Of a stretch of 5,954 nucleotides of DNA, positions 1 to 5,954 are shown in pieces. This stretch comes from Paracoccaceae bacterium (lineage in GTDB: Bacteria > Pseudomonadota > Alphaproteobacteria > Rhodobacterales > Rhodobacteraceae). The notes beneath the pieces were generated by a model, which made no database searches, was not told the origin of the DNA, and worked only from the letters and a program-made list of their open reading frames with translations. How positions within the stretch are numbered: position 1 is the first letter of the stretch; every line of letters starts with the position of its first letter. The position numbers and the translations under genes are program-made. The DNA is taken from assembly GCA_024742655.1 (NCBI GenBank), contig JANSYB010000165.1:1-5954 (forward strand). Direction: 5' to 3'.

Positions 1-1
1 A

Positions 2-1105
2 AAACTAATGGCGGGCCTTGGTTTCGATGCACTGTTGCTCACCACAGAGCCGGAAGTGCGGTATTTTACCGGCTTCGACACGATCTTTTGGCTCAGCCCG
101 ACCCGGCCATGGTTCGTGTTGATCCCGGCCAAGGGGGCTCCAATTGCGGTTATCCCGGAAATCGGTGCACCGAGCATGTCGCTGACCTGGATCTCCGACA
201 TCCGCACCTGGCTCGCGCCTCAACCTGAAGATGACGGTATTTCCCTCCTGGCGGATACCTTGCGAGAGTTGATGCCGAAGGGCGGTACGCTGGGCCTGCC
301 GATGAGCCACGAGACCCATGTCCGCATGCCTGCCGCGGACTTTCAGAAGCTGAAGGCCGCAGTGGATGGCATCACCTTTGCGGACGGCACTGAGGTTGTC
401 CGGCGCCTGCGGATGGTGAAATCCAAGTCCGAAATCGCCAAGATTGCCCGGATTTGCAGTATCGCGTCGTCGGCCTTTGAAGATCTGCCTAAACACATCC
501 GGGCGGGCGACACCGAACGTCAGGCCTTTGCCAAGTTCAAGATCGACCTGTTGCAGAAAGGCGCTGACGATGTGCCCTACCTGGTGGGCAGTTCCGGCCC
601 TGGAGGATTTTCCGATGTGATCACCCGGCCCACGGACCGGGTGATCGAAGCGGGCGATATTCTGCTGCTGGATACCGGTTCTCTCTGGGGGGGCTATAGC
701 TGCGACTTTGACCGCAACTATGCGTTTGGCCATGCCTCGAACGAGGCGCAGGCCGCGTATGATCTGGCCTGGCGGGCCACGCAGGCGGGGCTGGAGGCGG
801 CGCGCCCGGGTATCACCACCACCGATCTGTTGGGCGTGATGGCGAAGGTTCTGGAAGATGGCGGCAGCAGCGGCCACCAGATTGGCCGCATGGGGCACGG
901 GTTGGGGATGCAGGTGACCGAATGGCCATCCCTTATGGCCGGTGACAATACCCTAATCGAGCCAGGCATGGTGCTGACCCTGGAACCCGGCCTGGCCTTC
1001 GGCGGCGACAAGATGATGCTGCATGAGGAAAATATCGTCATCCGCGAGGATGGTGCCGAGCTTTTGTCGCGCCGCGCCCCGCGCGAGCTTCCAATCATTT
1101 CTTAA
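2..1105 (+). CDS. M24 family metallopeptidase-like hydrolase (creatinase/Xaa-Pro peptidase fold), 5' end cut by window
   Basis: A cytoplasmic hydrolase of the pita-bread fold that cleaves a C-N (peptide, amide or amidino) bond; the substrate is unknown. Residues are counted from the ATG at base 8. Residues 1-130 form the creatinase N-terminal domain (FDALLLTTEPEVRYFTGF) and about 140-355 the catalytic M24 domain. All five expected metal ligands are visible: D222 (LLLDTGS), D233 (CDFDRN), H297 (GHGLG), E326 (TLEPG) and E341 (HEENIVI). True creatinases lose this metal site, so a metal-dependent enzyme is more likely. The second catalytic His of the usual HE.P motif is Thr304 (VTEWPS). The frame stays open to the left edge (Lys-Leu before the Met), and the family normally has 10-30 residues ahead of this point, so the ATG at 8 is probably internal. 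It lies 18 bases before the FAD-GcvT gene and is probably co-transcribed with it. An ectoine-hydrolase-like or Xaa-Pro dipeptidase role is possible but not shown. Confidence 0.9.
   Translation, partial: KLMAGLGFDALLLTTEPEVRYFTGFDTIFWLSPTRPWFVLIPAKGAPIAVIPEIGAPSMSLTWISDIRTWLAPQPEDDGISLLADTLRELMPKGGTLGLPMSHETHVRMPAADFQKLKAAVDGITFADGTEVVRRLRMVKSKSEIAKIARICSIASSAFEDLPKHIRAGDTERQAFAKFKIDLLQKGADDVPYLVGSSGPGGFSDVITRPTDRVIEAGDILLLDTGSLWGGYSCDFDRNYAFGHASNEAQAAYDLAWRATQAGLEAARPGITTTDLLGVMAKVLEDGGSSGHQIGRMGHGLGMQVTEWPSLMAGDNTLIEPGMVLTLEPGLAFGGDKMMLHEENIVIREDGAELLSRRAPRELPIIS
619..646. repeat. Perfect 10-bp inverted repeat inside the M24 gene
   Basis: The arms GATCACCCGG and CCGGGTGATC are exact reverse complements around an 8-base spacer (CCCACGGA). 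The repeat encodes the stretch VITRPTDRVI of the M24 protein. It could form an mRNA hairpin, but it lies deep in coding sequence and may simply follow from the protein sequence and high GC. Confidence 0.6.
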
Positions 1106-1123
1106 GGGCGCTGGACACCCAGA

Positions 1124-3670
1124 ATGAACTCACAACCACCCTCACACACCCAGGTCGTAATCATCGGAGGCGGCATTCACGGCTGCTCGGTCGCTTATCA
1201 TCTGACCAAACAGGGGCTGACCGATGTTGTGCTGTTGGAACGCAAACAGCTGACATCGGGCACAACCTGGCATGCGGCGGGTTTGGTGGGGCAGTTGCAG
1301 GGCAGCCATTCGACCACGGCCTTTGCCAAATACGGCATCGAGCTATTGCAGGAGATCGAAGCCGAAACCGGCCAAAATCCGGGCTACTGGCGATCAGGGT
1401 CAATTTCGATCGCAGTGAATGACGAACGTATGGCCGAACTGAAGCGCAAGGCGGATTTCGCTTCGTTTTTCGGGATCGAAGCCCATTACCTGACCAACTC
1501 CGAAATCTCCGAGCGCTGGCCGCTGATGAACCCCGAAGGGGTGCTGGGCGGCATCCATATGCCCAGCGACGGCTCGGCCAATCCGGTGGACCTGACCACG
1601 GCACTGGCCAAGGGTGCGCGGATGCGTGGCGCGAAGATCCTTGAAAACATCAAGGTCGAAGAGGTGCTGACCCGCAACAACAAGGCGATTGGCGTGCGCA
1701 CCGATCAGGGCACGATCAGCGCGGATGTCGTGGTCAACTGCGGCGGCATGTGGGCCCGCGAACTGGGCCGTCAGAACGGCGTCGGTGTGCCGTTGCATGC
1801 CTGCGAGCATTACTACCTCGTGACCGAAGCCATCGACAATCTGCCCAGTGACCTTCCGGTGCTGCGTTCCTATTGCGACGGCACCTATTGGAAGGAAGAC
1901 GCGGGCAAGCTGCTGTTTGGCTTTGCCCATTTTCAGGCGAGACCCTGGGGCATGGAGGGCATTCCGGAGAGCTTCGAATTCGACAGCTTGCCTTTCATCG
2001 AAGACGACGTGATGGAGGTGCTTGAACTGGCAATGAACCGGGTGCCGCTCTTGCAGGAGACCGGTATTCGGACCTTCTTCAACGGCCCCGAAAGCTATTC
2101 CTTTGATGGGCGGTTCATCTTGGGTCAGGCGCCTGATATCCGGAACTATTTCGTTCTGGCAGGCGTGAACTCTACCGGAATCCAGTCGGGATCGGGCGCG
2201 GGCCGGGCACTGGCACAGTGGATCATCGATGGCCACCCGCCGATGGATCTGAGCGAGATGGACCCGAAACGCTGCGAGGAATTCCAGGCGCGCGACCCGT
2301 ATCTGCAGAAACGCTGCCCCGAGACGCTGGTGCTGACCTATGCGATGCATTGGCCGAACCGGCAGCGCGAGACTGTTCGTAACCTGCGCCGGACGCCGTT
2401 CTATCACCCGATGAAGGCGCGGGGCGCCTGTTTTGCCGAAGCGCAGGGCTGGGAACGGCCGGGCTGGTTCGCGCCAGAAGGCGTAGAGCCCAAATATGAC
2501 TACAGTTTTGGCCGCCAAAACTGGTTCGACCATGTTCAGGAGGAACAGAAGGCCGCGCGCCAATGCGTGGCGATGATCGACTATACCATGCTGGGCAAAC
2601 TGATGGTCGAGGGCAAGGATGCCGAAAGCTTCCTGCAGCGGGTCTGCACCAACAACATGGCTATGGCCAATGGCCGCGTGGCCTATACCCTGATGCTGAA
2701 TGAGCGCGGCGGGATCGAAAGCGATGTCACCGTGGCCCGCCATGACGATGACAGTTTCATGGTGATGAGTTCGATCTCGCACACAAGGCGCGACTACCTG
2801 CATCTGCGCGACAATATTCAGCCGGGCGAGGATGTCCGTCTGCGCGATGTGACGCCCAGCTATGGCGTGCTGGGTATCATGGGTCCGAAAAGCCGCGACT
2901 TGCTGCGGGCAGTCAGCGATGCTGATCTGTCGAACGAGACCTTCCCGTTCAACAGTTTGCGCCATTTCCATATTGGCCATGCCAAGGTGTTTGCCCAGCG
3001 TCTGTCCTATTCCGGCGAACTGGGCTGGGAAATCTTTATCACCCCGGATTTTGCCGAACATGTGTTCGAGGTTCTTGCCGATGCCGGCAAAGCCTTTGAC
3101 CTGCGTCTGATTGGTGGCGAGGCACTAAATGCGCTGCGCATCGAAAAGGGTTTTGTCCACTGGGGTCACGACATGGCCTATACCGAGTCACCGCATCAGA
3201 TCGGGCTCGACTTCGCCTGCAAGCCGAACAAGGAAATTCCCTTTATAGGACGCGACGCCTATTTGGCGCGCAGGGCGGAAAACAAGGGGCCATTCCTTTT
3301 CTTTCTCAGGCTCCGCGATCCCGAACCACTACTGCACCACAATGAGCCGGTGCTGCGCGGCGGCAAAGTTGCGGGTTACGTGACCGCCGGCGCCTGGGCG
3401 TGGGAGCAAGGCGCGGCAGTGGGCTTATGCCTGCTCAACGCGCCGGCGGGCGAAACCGGGCGGGATGCCGCCGGGAAGGGCCAGTTCACCGTACTGGTCG
3501 AGGGCAGGGAAATCGAAGCCGATATCAGCCTGTCCCCGTTCTATGATCCGGACAGCAAGAGGATGCTCGACCGCGAAGGACAATTACCGGCCAGTGAGGC
3601 AAAGAATTCGACCCTTCCGCAGGCCCCGGTGATGAGCGCTCAGAAACAGGCAGAGGACCGGGTGAAGTGA
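1124..3670 (+). CDS. FAD-dependent oxidoreductase fused to GcvT aminomethyltransferase domain (dimethylglycine/sarcosine dehydrogenase-like)
   Basis: An 848-residue cytoplasmic flavoenzyme of the dimethylglycine/sarcosine dehydrogenase family, which removes N-methyl groups oxidatively and passes the carbon to tetrahydrofolate. Domains in order: DAO-type FAD domain (about 9-370) with dinucleotide motif GGGIHG (15-20) and ribose-binding E39; the FAO central linker domain (about 373-428); GCV_T folate domain (about 432-710); and GCV_T C-terminal domain (about 725-808). H50 in SGTTWHAAGL matches the histidine that binds FAD covalently in this family. H229 and Y255 are tentative counterparts of the catalytic His and Tyr of Arthrobacter dimethylglycine oxidase, and D534 (GGIESDVTV) matches the folate-site Asp. 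The last 28 residues are a polar tail. The length is typical and there is no signal peptide. No clear Shine-Dalgarno precedes the ATG, so translation may depend on coupling to the M24 gene 18 bases upstream. The family is sure; the substrate (dimethylglycine, sarcosine or another N-methyl amine) is not. Confidence 0.93.
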   Translation: MNSQPPSHTQVVIIGGGIHGCSVAYHLTKQGLTDVVLLERKQLTSGTTWHAAGLVGQLQGSHSTTAFAKYGIELLQEIEAETGQNPGYWRSGSISIAVNDERMAELKRKADFASFFGIEAHYLTNSEISERWPLMNPEGVLGGIHMPSDGSANPVDLTTALAKGARMRGAKILENIKVEEVLTRNNKAIGVRTDQGTISADVVVNCGGMWARELGRQNGVGVPLHACEHYYLVTEAIDNLPSDLPVLRSYCDGTYWKEDAGKLLFGFAHFQARPWGMEGIPESFEFDSLPFIEDDVMEVLELAMNRVPLLQETGIRTFFNGPESYSFDGRFILGQAPDIRNYFVLAGVNSTGIQSGSGAGRALAQWIIDGHPPMDLSEMDPKRCEEFQARDPYLQKRCPETLVLTYAMHWPNRQRETVRNLRRTPFYHPMKARGACFAEAQGWERPGWFAPEGVEPKYDYSFGRQNWFDHVQEEQKAARQCVAMIDYTMLGKLMVEGKDAESFLQRVCTNNMAMANGRVAYTLMLNERGGIESDVTVARHDDDSFMVMSSISHTRRDYLHLRDNIQPGEDVRLRDVTPSYGVLGIMGPKSRDLLRAVSDADLSNETFPFNSLRHFHIGHAKVFAQRLSYSGELGWEIFITPDFAEHVFEVLADAGKAFDLRLIGGEALNALRIEKGFVHWGHDMAYTESPHQIGLDFACKPNKEIPFIGRDAYLARRAENKGPFLFFLRLRDPEPLLHHNEPVLRGGKVAGYVTAGAWAWEQGAAVGLCLLNAPAGETGRDAAGKGQFTVLVEGREIEADISLSPFYDPDSKRMLDREGQLPASEAKNSTLPQAPVMSAQKQAEDRVK

Positions 3671-3729
3671 TGAAGATCGCCGAAAAAGAGTATCGACGAC
3701 ACCCAAACGACAAACAAGTTGTGAAATCT

Positions 3730-3735
3730 AGGAGG
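3730..3735 (+). promoter_or_regulatory. Ribosome binding site of the decayed binding-protein gene
   Basis: A consensus AGGAGG sits five bases before the ATG at 3741. It is the best Shine-Dalgarno site in the window, yet that ATG is followed by Thr and then TGA. It marks the original start of the pseudogene and implies that the gene was once well translated. Confidence 0.75.
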
Positions 3736-3740
3736 AACAA

Positions 3741-4050
3741 ATGACTTGAAGCACACTGAAAACACTGAGCGCCGCAACAATTGCAGCGGTCGTTGGCTCC
3801 GTTTCGGCACTGGCGAACCGCTTCGTATCGGCTGTTCCAACATTCCGATCCGGGAATACCCTGATGAAAACGGCGACGCCAAAGGTTTCGTCAACGAGAT
3901 CGCCGTCGGTATTCTGAAAAAATGTCTACAAGAACGTCGAGTCCGTCGCAACCGACTGGGGGACACGTCGATTCATCAACCGAAAAAGTTAGACCGCGTT
4001 GCCGCCAACCCGAAAACCACTTGGGGAATGTTTGAAAGACTGCACGGCAA
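3741..4050 (+). pseudogene. Decayed, truncated ABC transporter solute-binding protein, family 3 (amino-acid type)
   Basis: Remnant of a periplasmic amino-acid-type binding protein. In frame with the ATG at 3741 the reading is Met-Thr-stop (TGA 3747-3749). The same frame then continues as a textbook Sec signal peptide at 3750-3815 (STLKTLSAATIAAVVGSV, ending SALA). One base is lost near 3816, and the mature N-terminus follows in frame 2: PLRIGCSNIP, then EYPDENGDAKGF and VNEIAVGILKK, the standard opening of family 3 binding proteins. After the six-A run at 3917-3922 the frame shifts again to YKNVESVATDWGTRRF (3927-3974). After the A run at 3983-3987 it returns to frame 2 (KLDRVAANP). Homology then fades; only about 100 of the usual 250-plus residues remain, so sequencing error alone cannot explain it. 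The family is assigned from motifs without a database search, and the right boundary is approximate. It must once have supplied a different substrate specificity from the family 5 protein downstream. Confidence 0.75.
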
Positions 4051-4077
4051 GCGCATCAACTCGAACCAAAAACAGAC

Positions 4078-4086
4078 AGGAAGAGG
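4078..4086 (+). promoter_or_regulatory. Ribosome binding site that decides the start of the family 5 binding protein
   Basis: The purine-rich stretch AGGAAGAGG lies seven bases before the ATG at 4094. It supports that start over the far-upstream in-frame TTG (3746) and ATG (4028), and over the internal ATG at 4148. Confidence 0.7.
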
Positions 4087-4093
4087 TGTCGCA

Positions 4094-5707
4094 ATGACCA
4101 AAAAAACCGATCAAATCTTACTGAACAGGCTAGCAGATGCTGCAAAGATGGGCAGCATTTCACGCCGATCTTTCATGCACTATTCGATGGCGGCTGGCAT
4201 GACCGCAAGCGCAGCCACCGGTTTGTGGACCAGCAGCGCCTACGCACAGGAACCCCGCCGTGGCGGCACCTTCAGGGTTGGAATGCACGATGGGAACACG
4301 GGAGACACCCACGATCCGGGCACATACGCATCGCGCCAGCAGATCTATCTGGCTCACCAGTACCGCAGCTATATGACCTTGATCGAACCGGACGGAACAC
4401 TCGGCCCAGATCTGGCCACCAACTGGTCGGCGAATTCGGATGCATCGGTCTGGACATTTGAACTGAACGCCAATGCGTCTTTCCACAGCGGTAGCCAGGT
4501 CATGTCGAAAGATGTAATTGCATCGCTCAACCATCACCGTGGAGACAATAGCACGTCGGCGGCAAAGGCGTTTCTGGCGTCGGTGACCGACATTCAGGCT
4601 GACGGTGACCACACCGTTGTTGTAACCTTGAACAGCGGCAATGCCGACCTGCCCTGGCTGCTGACCGATTACCACATCGCCATCTGTCCTGCCAATGACG
4701 ACGGAACGCTGAACTGGCAAAGCGGCGACGGGTCTGGCCCTTACAAGATCGATAGCGGGGAGTGGGGTGTCAGCTGGAGCTTGAGCCGCCACGAGGGATG
4801 GCATCTCGAAGGTGCCTATTTCGACCAGGTCGAGATGCTGGTACTCAACGATCCGAACGCGCGTCAAGCCGCGTTGGTGACCGGTGATGTCGATGCTGTG
4901 TCGCTGATCGACCTCAAGACATTCGCGCTTCTGGAACGCGATCCGAATATTGTTGTTGACAACGTGCCGTCGGGCGCTGCGATCACGATGCCTATGCACT
5001 GCAACACGCCCCCCTTCGATGACGTCAACGTGCGAAATGCGCTTAAACTCTCAATAGACCGCAATGAGATCATCGAAAAGATCGCGTTTGGCGCGGCCTC
5101 GATCGGCAATGATTTCCACCATTCGCCGGCTCAACCATACTGGCCTGACGATATCGAACAGCGCGAATACGACCCGGACCAAGCCAAGGCGCTGCTCAAG
5201 AAAGCGGGCATGGAAGGTCTCACTGTCAGCATCTCGACGGCAGACAGCCTGTTTTCCGGAGCTGTCGACATGTGCGTGCTTTACGCGGCACAGGCAGAGG
5301 CGGCAGGCATAACCGTCAACGTGGTGCGTGAACCCAACGACGGCTACTATAACGACGTTTGGCTGCAGAAACCGTTTTGTGCTGTGTCCTGGGGCGCACG
5401 TCCAACACCTGATGTGATGTACACGCTGGCCTACAAGGATGACGCCGCTTGGAATGAGAGCTTTTGGCAGAACGAACGGTTCAACGAGCTGCTTCTTCAA
5501 GCGAAGGGAGAGCTCGATGACAGTCTGCGTGCAGAAATGTATCGTGAAATGGCGGTCATTGCCCGCGATGACGGCGGTACCATCATTCCGATGTTCAATA
5601 ATTTCGTCTATGCGCGGCGCAGCAATGTCATGCACGGCCCCAACCTTGCCGCAAGCTGGGAGCTTGATGGCGCACGCGCCCCAAGCCGCTGGTGGTTCAC
5701 GGGTTGA
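4094..5707 (+). CDS. ABC transporter substrate-binding protein, family 5 (dipeptide/oligopeptide type), Tat-exported
   Basis: A 537-residue periplasmic protein that captures a small peptide or similar solute for a Dpp/Opp-type ABC importer; the ligand cannot be read from the sequence. A twin-arginine signal covers residues 1-51: SISRRSFMHY with Arg24-Arg25, a hydrophobic Ala/Gly-rich core, and a probable cut after AYA (51). The mature protein starts QEPRRGGTFRVG, the usual family 5 opening. Other family marks are FHSG..MSKDVIASL (130-145), GSGPYKI (213-219), TPPFDDVNVRNALKLSIDR (305-323) and EYDPDQAKALLKKAGM (358-373). The length is typical and the gene is complete. The start at 4094 is chosen for its Shine-Dalgarno site and because the Tat signal must be N-terminal; the frame is open for a further 116 codons upstream, but those belong to the pseudogene. 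No permease or ATPase gene follows within the window. It may serve the catabolic pair upstream, which is an inference from order and strand. Confidence 0.93.
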   Translation: MTKKTDQILLNRLADAAKMGSISRRSFMHYSMAAGMTASAATGLWTSSAYAQEPRRGGTFRVGMHDGNTGDTHDPGTYASRQQIYLAHQYRSYMTLIEPDGTLGPDLATNWSANSDASVWTFELNANASFHSGSQVMSKDVIASLNHHRGDNSTSAAKAFLASVTDIQADGDHTVVVTLNSGNADLPWLLTDYHIAICPANDDGTLNWQSGDGSGPYKIDSGEWGVSWSLSRHEGWHLEGAYFDQVEMLVLNDPNARQAALVTGDVDAVSLIDLKTFALLERDPNIVVDNVPSGAAITMPMHCNTPPFDDVNVRNALKLSIDRNEIIEKIAFGAASIGNDFHHSPAQPYWPDDIEQREYDPDQAKALLKKAGMEGLTVSISTADSLFSGAVDMCVLYAAQAEAAGITVNVVREPNDGYYNDVWLQKPFCAVSWGARPTPDVMYTLAYKDDAAWNESFWQNERFNELLLQAKGELDDSLRAEMYREMAVIARDDGGTIIPMFNNFVYARRSNVMHGPNLAASWELDGARAPSRWWFTG

Positions 5708-5722
5708 ACATCAGGATAAAGA

Positions 5723-5748
5723 GCACGGCTCCGTTCACGGGGCCGTGC
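5723..5748 (+). terminator. Strong hairpin after the binding-protein gene, probable terminator or mRNA-stabilising stem
   Basis: The stem begins 15 bases after the stop codon. GCACGGC pairs with GCCGTGC, and pairing continues through one T-G wobble and CCG/CGG to give an 11-bp stem with a four-base loop (TTCA). No T run follows, so it is not a classic intrinsic terminator. Stems of this kind after binding-protein genes often protect the upstream message while the transport operon continues at a lower level. Confidence 0.6.
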
Positions 5749-5954
5749 CATCCAGCAATGTGATTGCGATAGCCAACATGCATATTTGGCCTGCCAGGAA
5801 CCATTCGGCGTGTCGAACTCAAATGCCGCAAAGTTCGCGCACTGATCCTTGTCTGCCGGAAGTTCGCCGCGCCTAAGATAAATGACCGGTTTCACAGCAA
5901 CAACTCGGCGCAAGACGTCGAGCATCTGCAGCATTTAGCTTGCAGCGAGCGCGC
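5749..5954. other. Unassigned 206-base stretch to the window edge
   Basis: I see no convincing gene, RNA or mobile-element end here. One + strand frame is open from about 5772 to the right edge but has no usual start codon or Shine-Dalgarno site. A minus-strand frame starting at 5934 runs back into the binding-protein gene and resembles nothing I know. It could be a spacer before the next transport gene or degraded sequence. Confidence 0.4.

Noticed and set aside
5..898. Minus-strand open frame of 297 codons opposite the M24 gene
   Set aside because: It is antisense to a gene with complete catalytic motifs; its composition is Arg/Gln/His-rich with no family signature.
2..1105. Naming the M24 gene dddP (DMSP lyase) or creatinase
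   Set aside because: The N-terminal region does not resemble DddP as I recall it, and creatinase lacks the metal ligands present here.
1400..3061. Long minus-strand open frame of 553 codons opposite the FAD-GcvT gene
   Set aside because: It lies wholly within a clearly assigned gene, has no recognisable domains, and is the usual antisense shadow of GC-rich coding sequence.
3747..3749. TGA at codon 3 as a selenocysteine or other recoding event
   Set aside because: Family 3 binding proteins have no selenocysteine, and the gene also carries frameshifts and a truncation, so simple decay explains the stop.
5608..5934. Minus-strand open frame of 108 codons at the right end
   Set aside because: It overlaps the end of the binding-protein gene and the hairpin, and it matches no family I recognise. 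A transposase remnant was considered but no motif supports it.
5772..5954. + strand frame open to the right edge after the hairpin
   Set aside because: It has no ATG, GTG or TTG start with a ribosome site, and the translation resembles no known permease or other protein.

Overview
The window looks like chromosomal or megaplasmid DNA from a GC-rich alphaproteobacterium, most likely a marine Rhodobacterales (Roseobacter-group) species. This is an inference. It rests on codon use rich in G/C at third positions, on the pairing of an M24 peptidase-fold hydrolase with a dimethylglycine/sarcosine dehydrogenase-like flavoprotein, and on a Tat-exported family 5 solute-binding protein. No species can be named from the sequence alone.

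All recognisable genes lie on the + strand. Bases 2-1105 hold an M24 (creatinase/aminopeptidase P fold) metallohydrolase that runs in from the left edge. Only 18 bases separate it from 1124-3670, a large FAD oxidoreductase fused to a GcvT-type folate-binding module. Bases 3741 to about 4050 hold the wreck of a family 3 (amino-acid type) ABC solute-binding protein gene. Its Shine-Dalgarno site and signal peptide can still be read, but codon 3 is a stop, the body shifts frame three times, and the larger C-terminal part is absent. Bases 4094-5707 hold an intact, Tat-exported family 5 (dipeptide/oligopeptide type) solute-binding protein. A strong hairpin at 5723-5748 follows it. The last 200 bases hold nothing I can identify.

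Read together, the genes suggest uptake and breakdown of a small N-methylated or amide-linked compound. The solute-binding protein would deliver the substrate, the M24 enzyme would hydrolyse a C-N bond, and the FAD-GcvT enzyme would oxidatively demethylate the amine and pass the one-carbon unit to tetrahydrofolate. The actual substrate cannot be read from the sequence. No permease or ATPase gene is present in the window. The most distinctive observation is the decayed amino-acid-type binding protein sitting just upstream of an unrelated, intact peptide-type one, and reading in frame into it.
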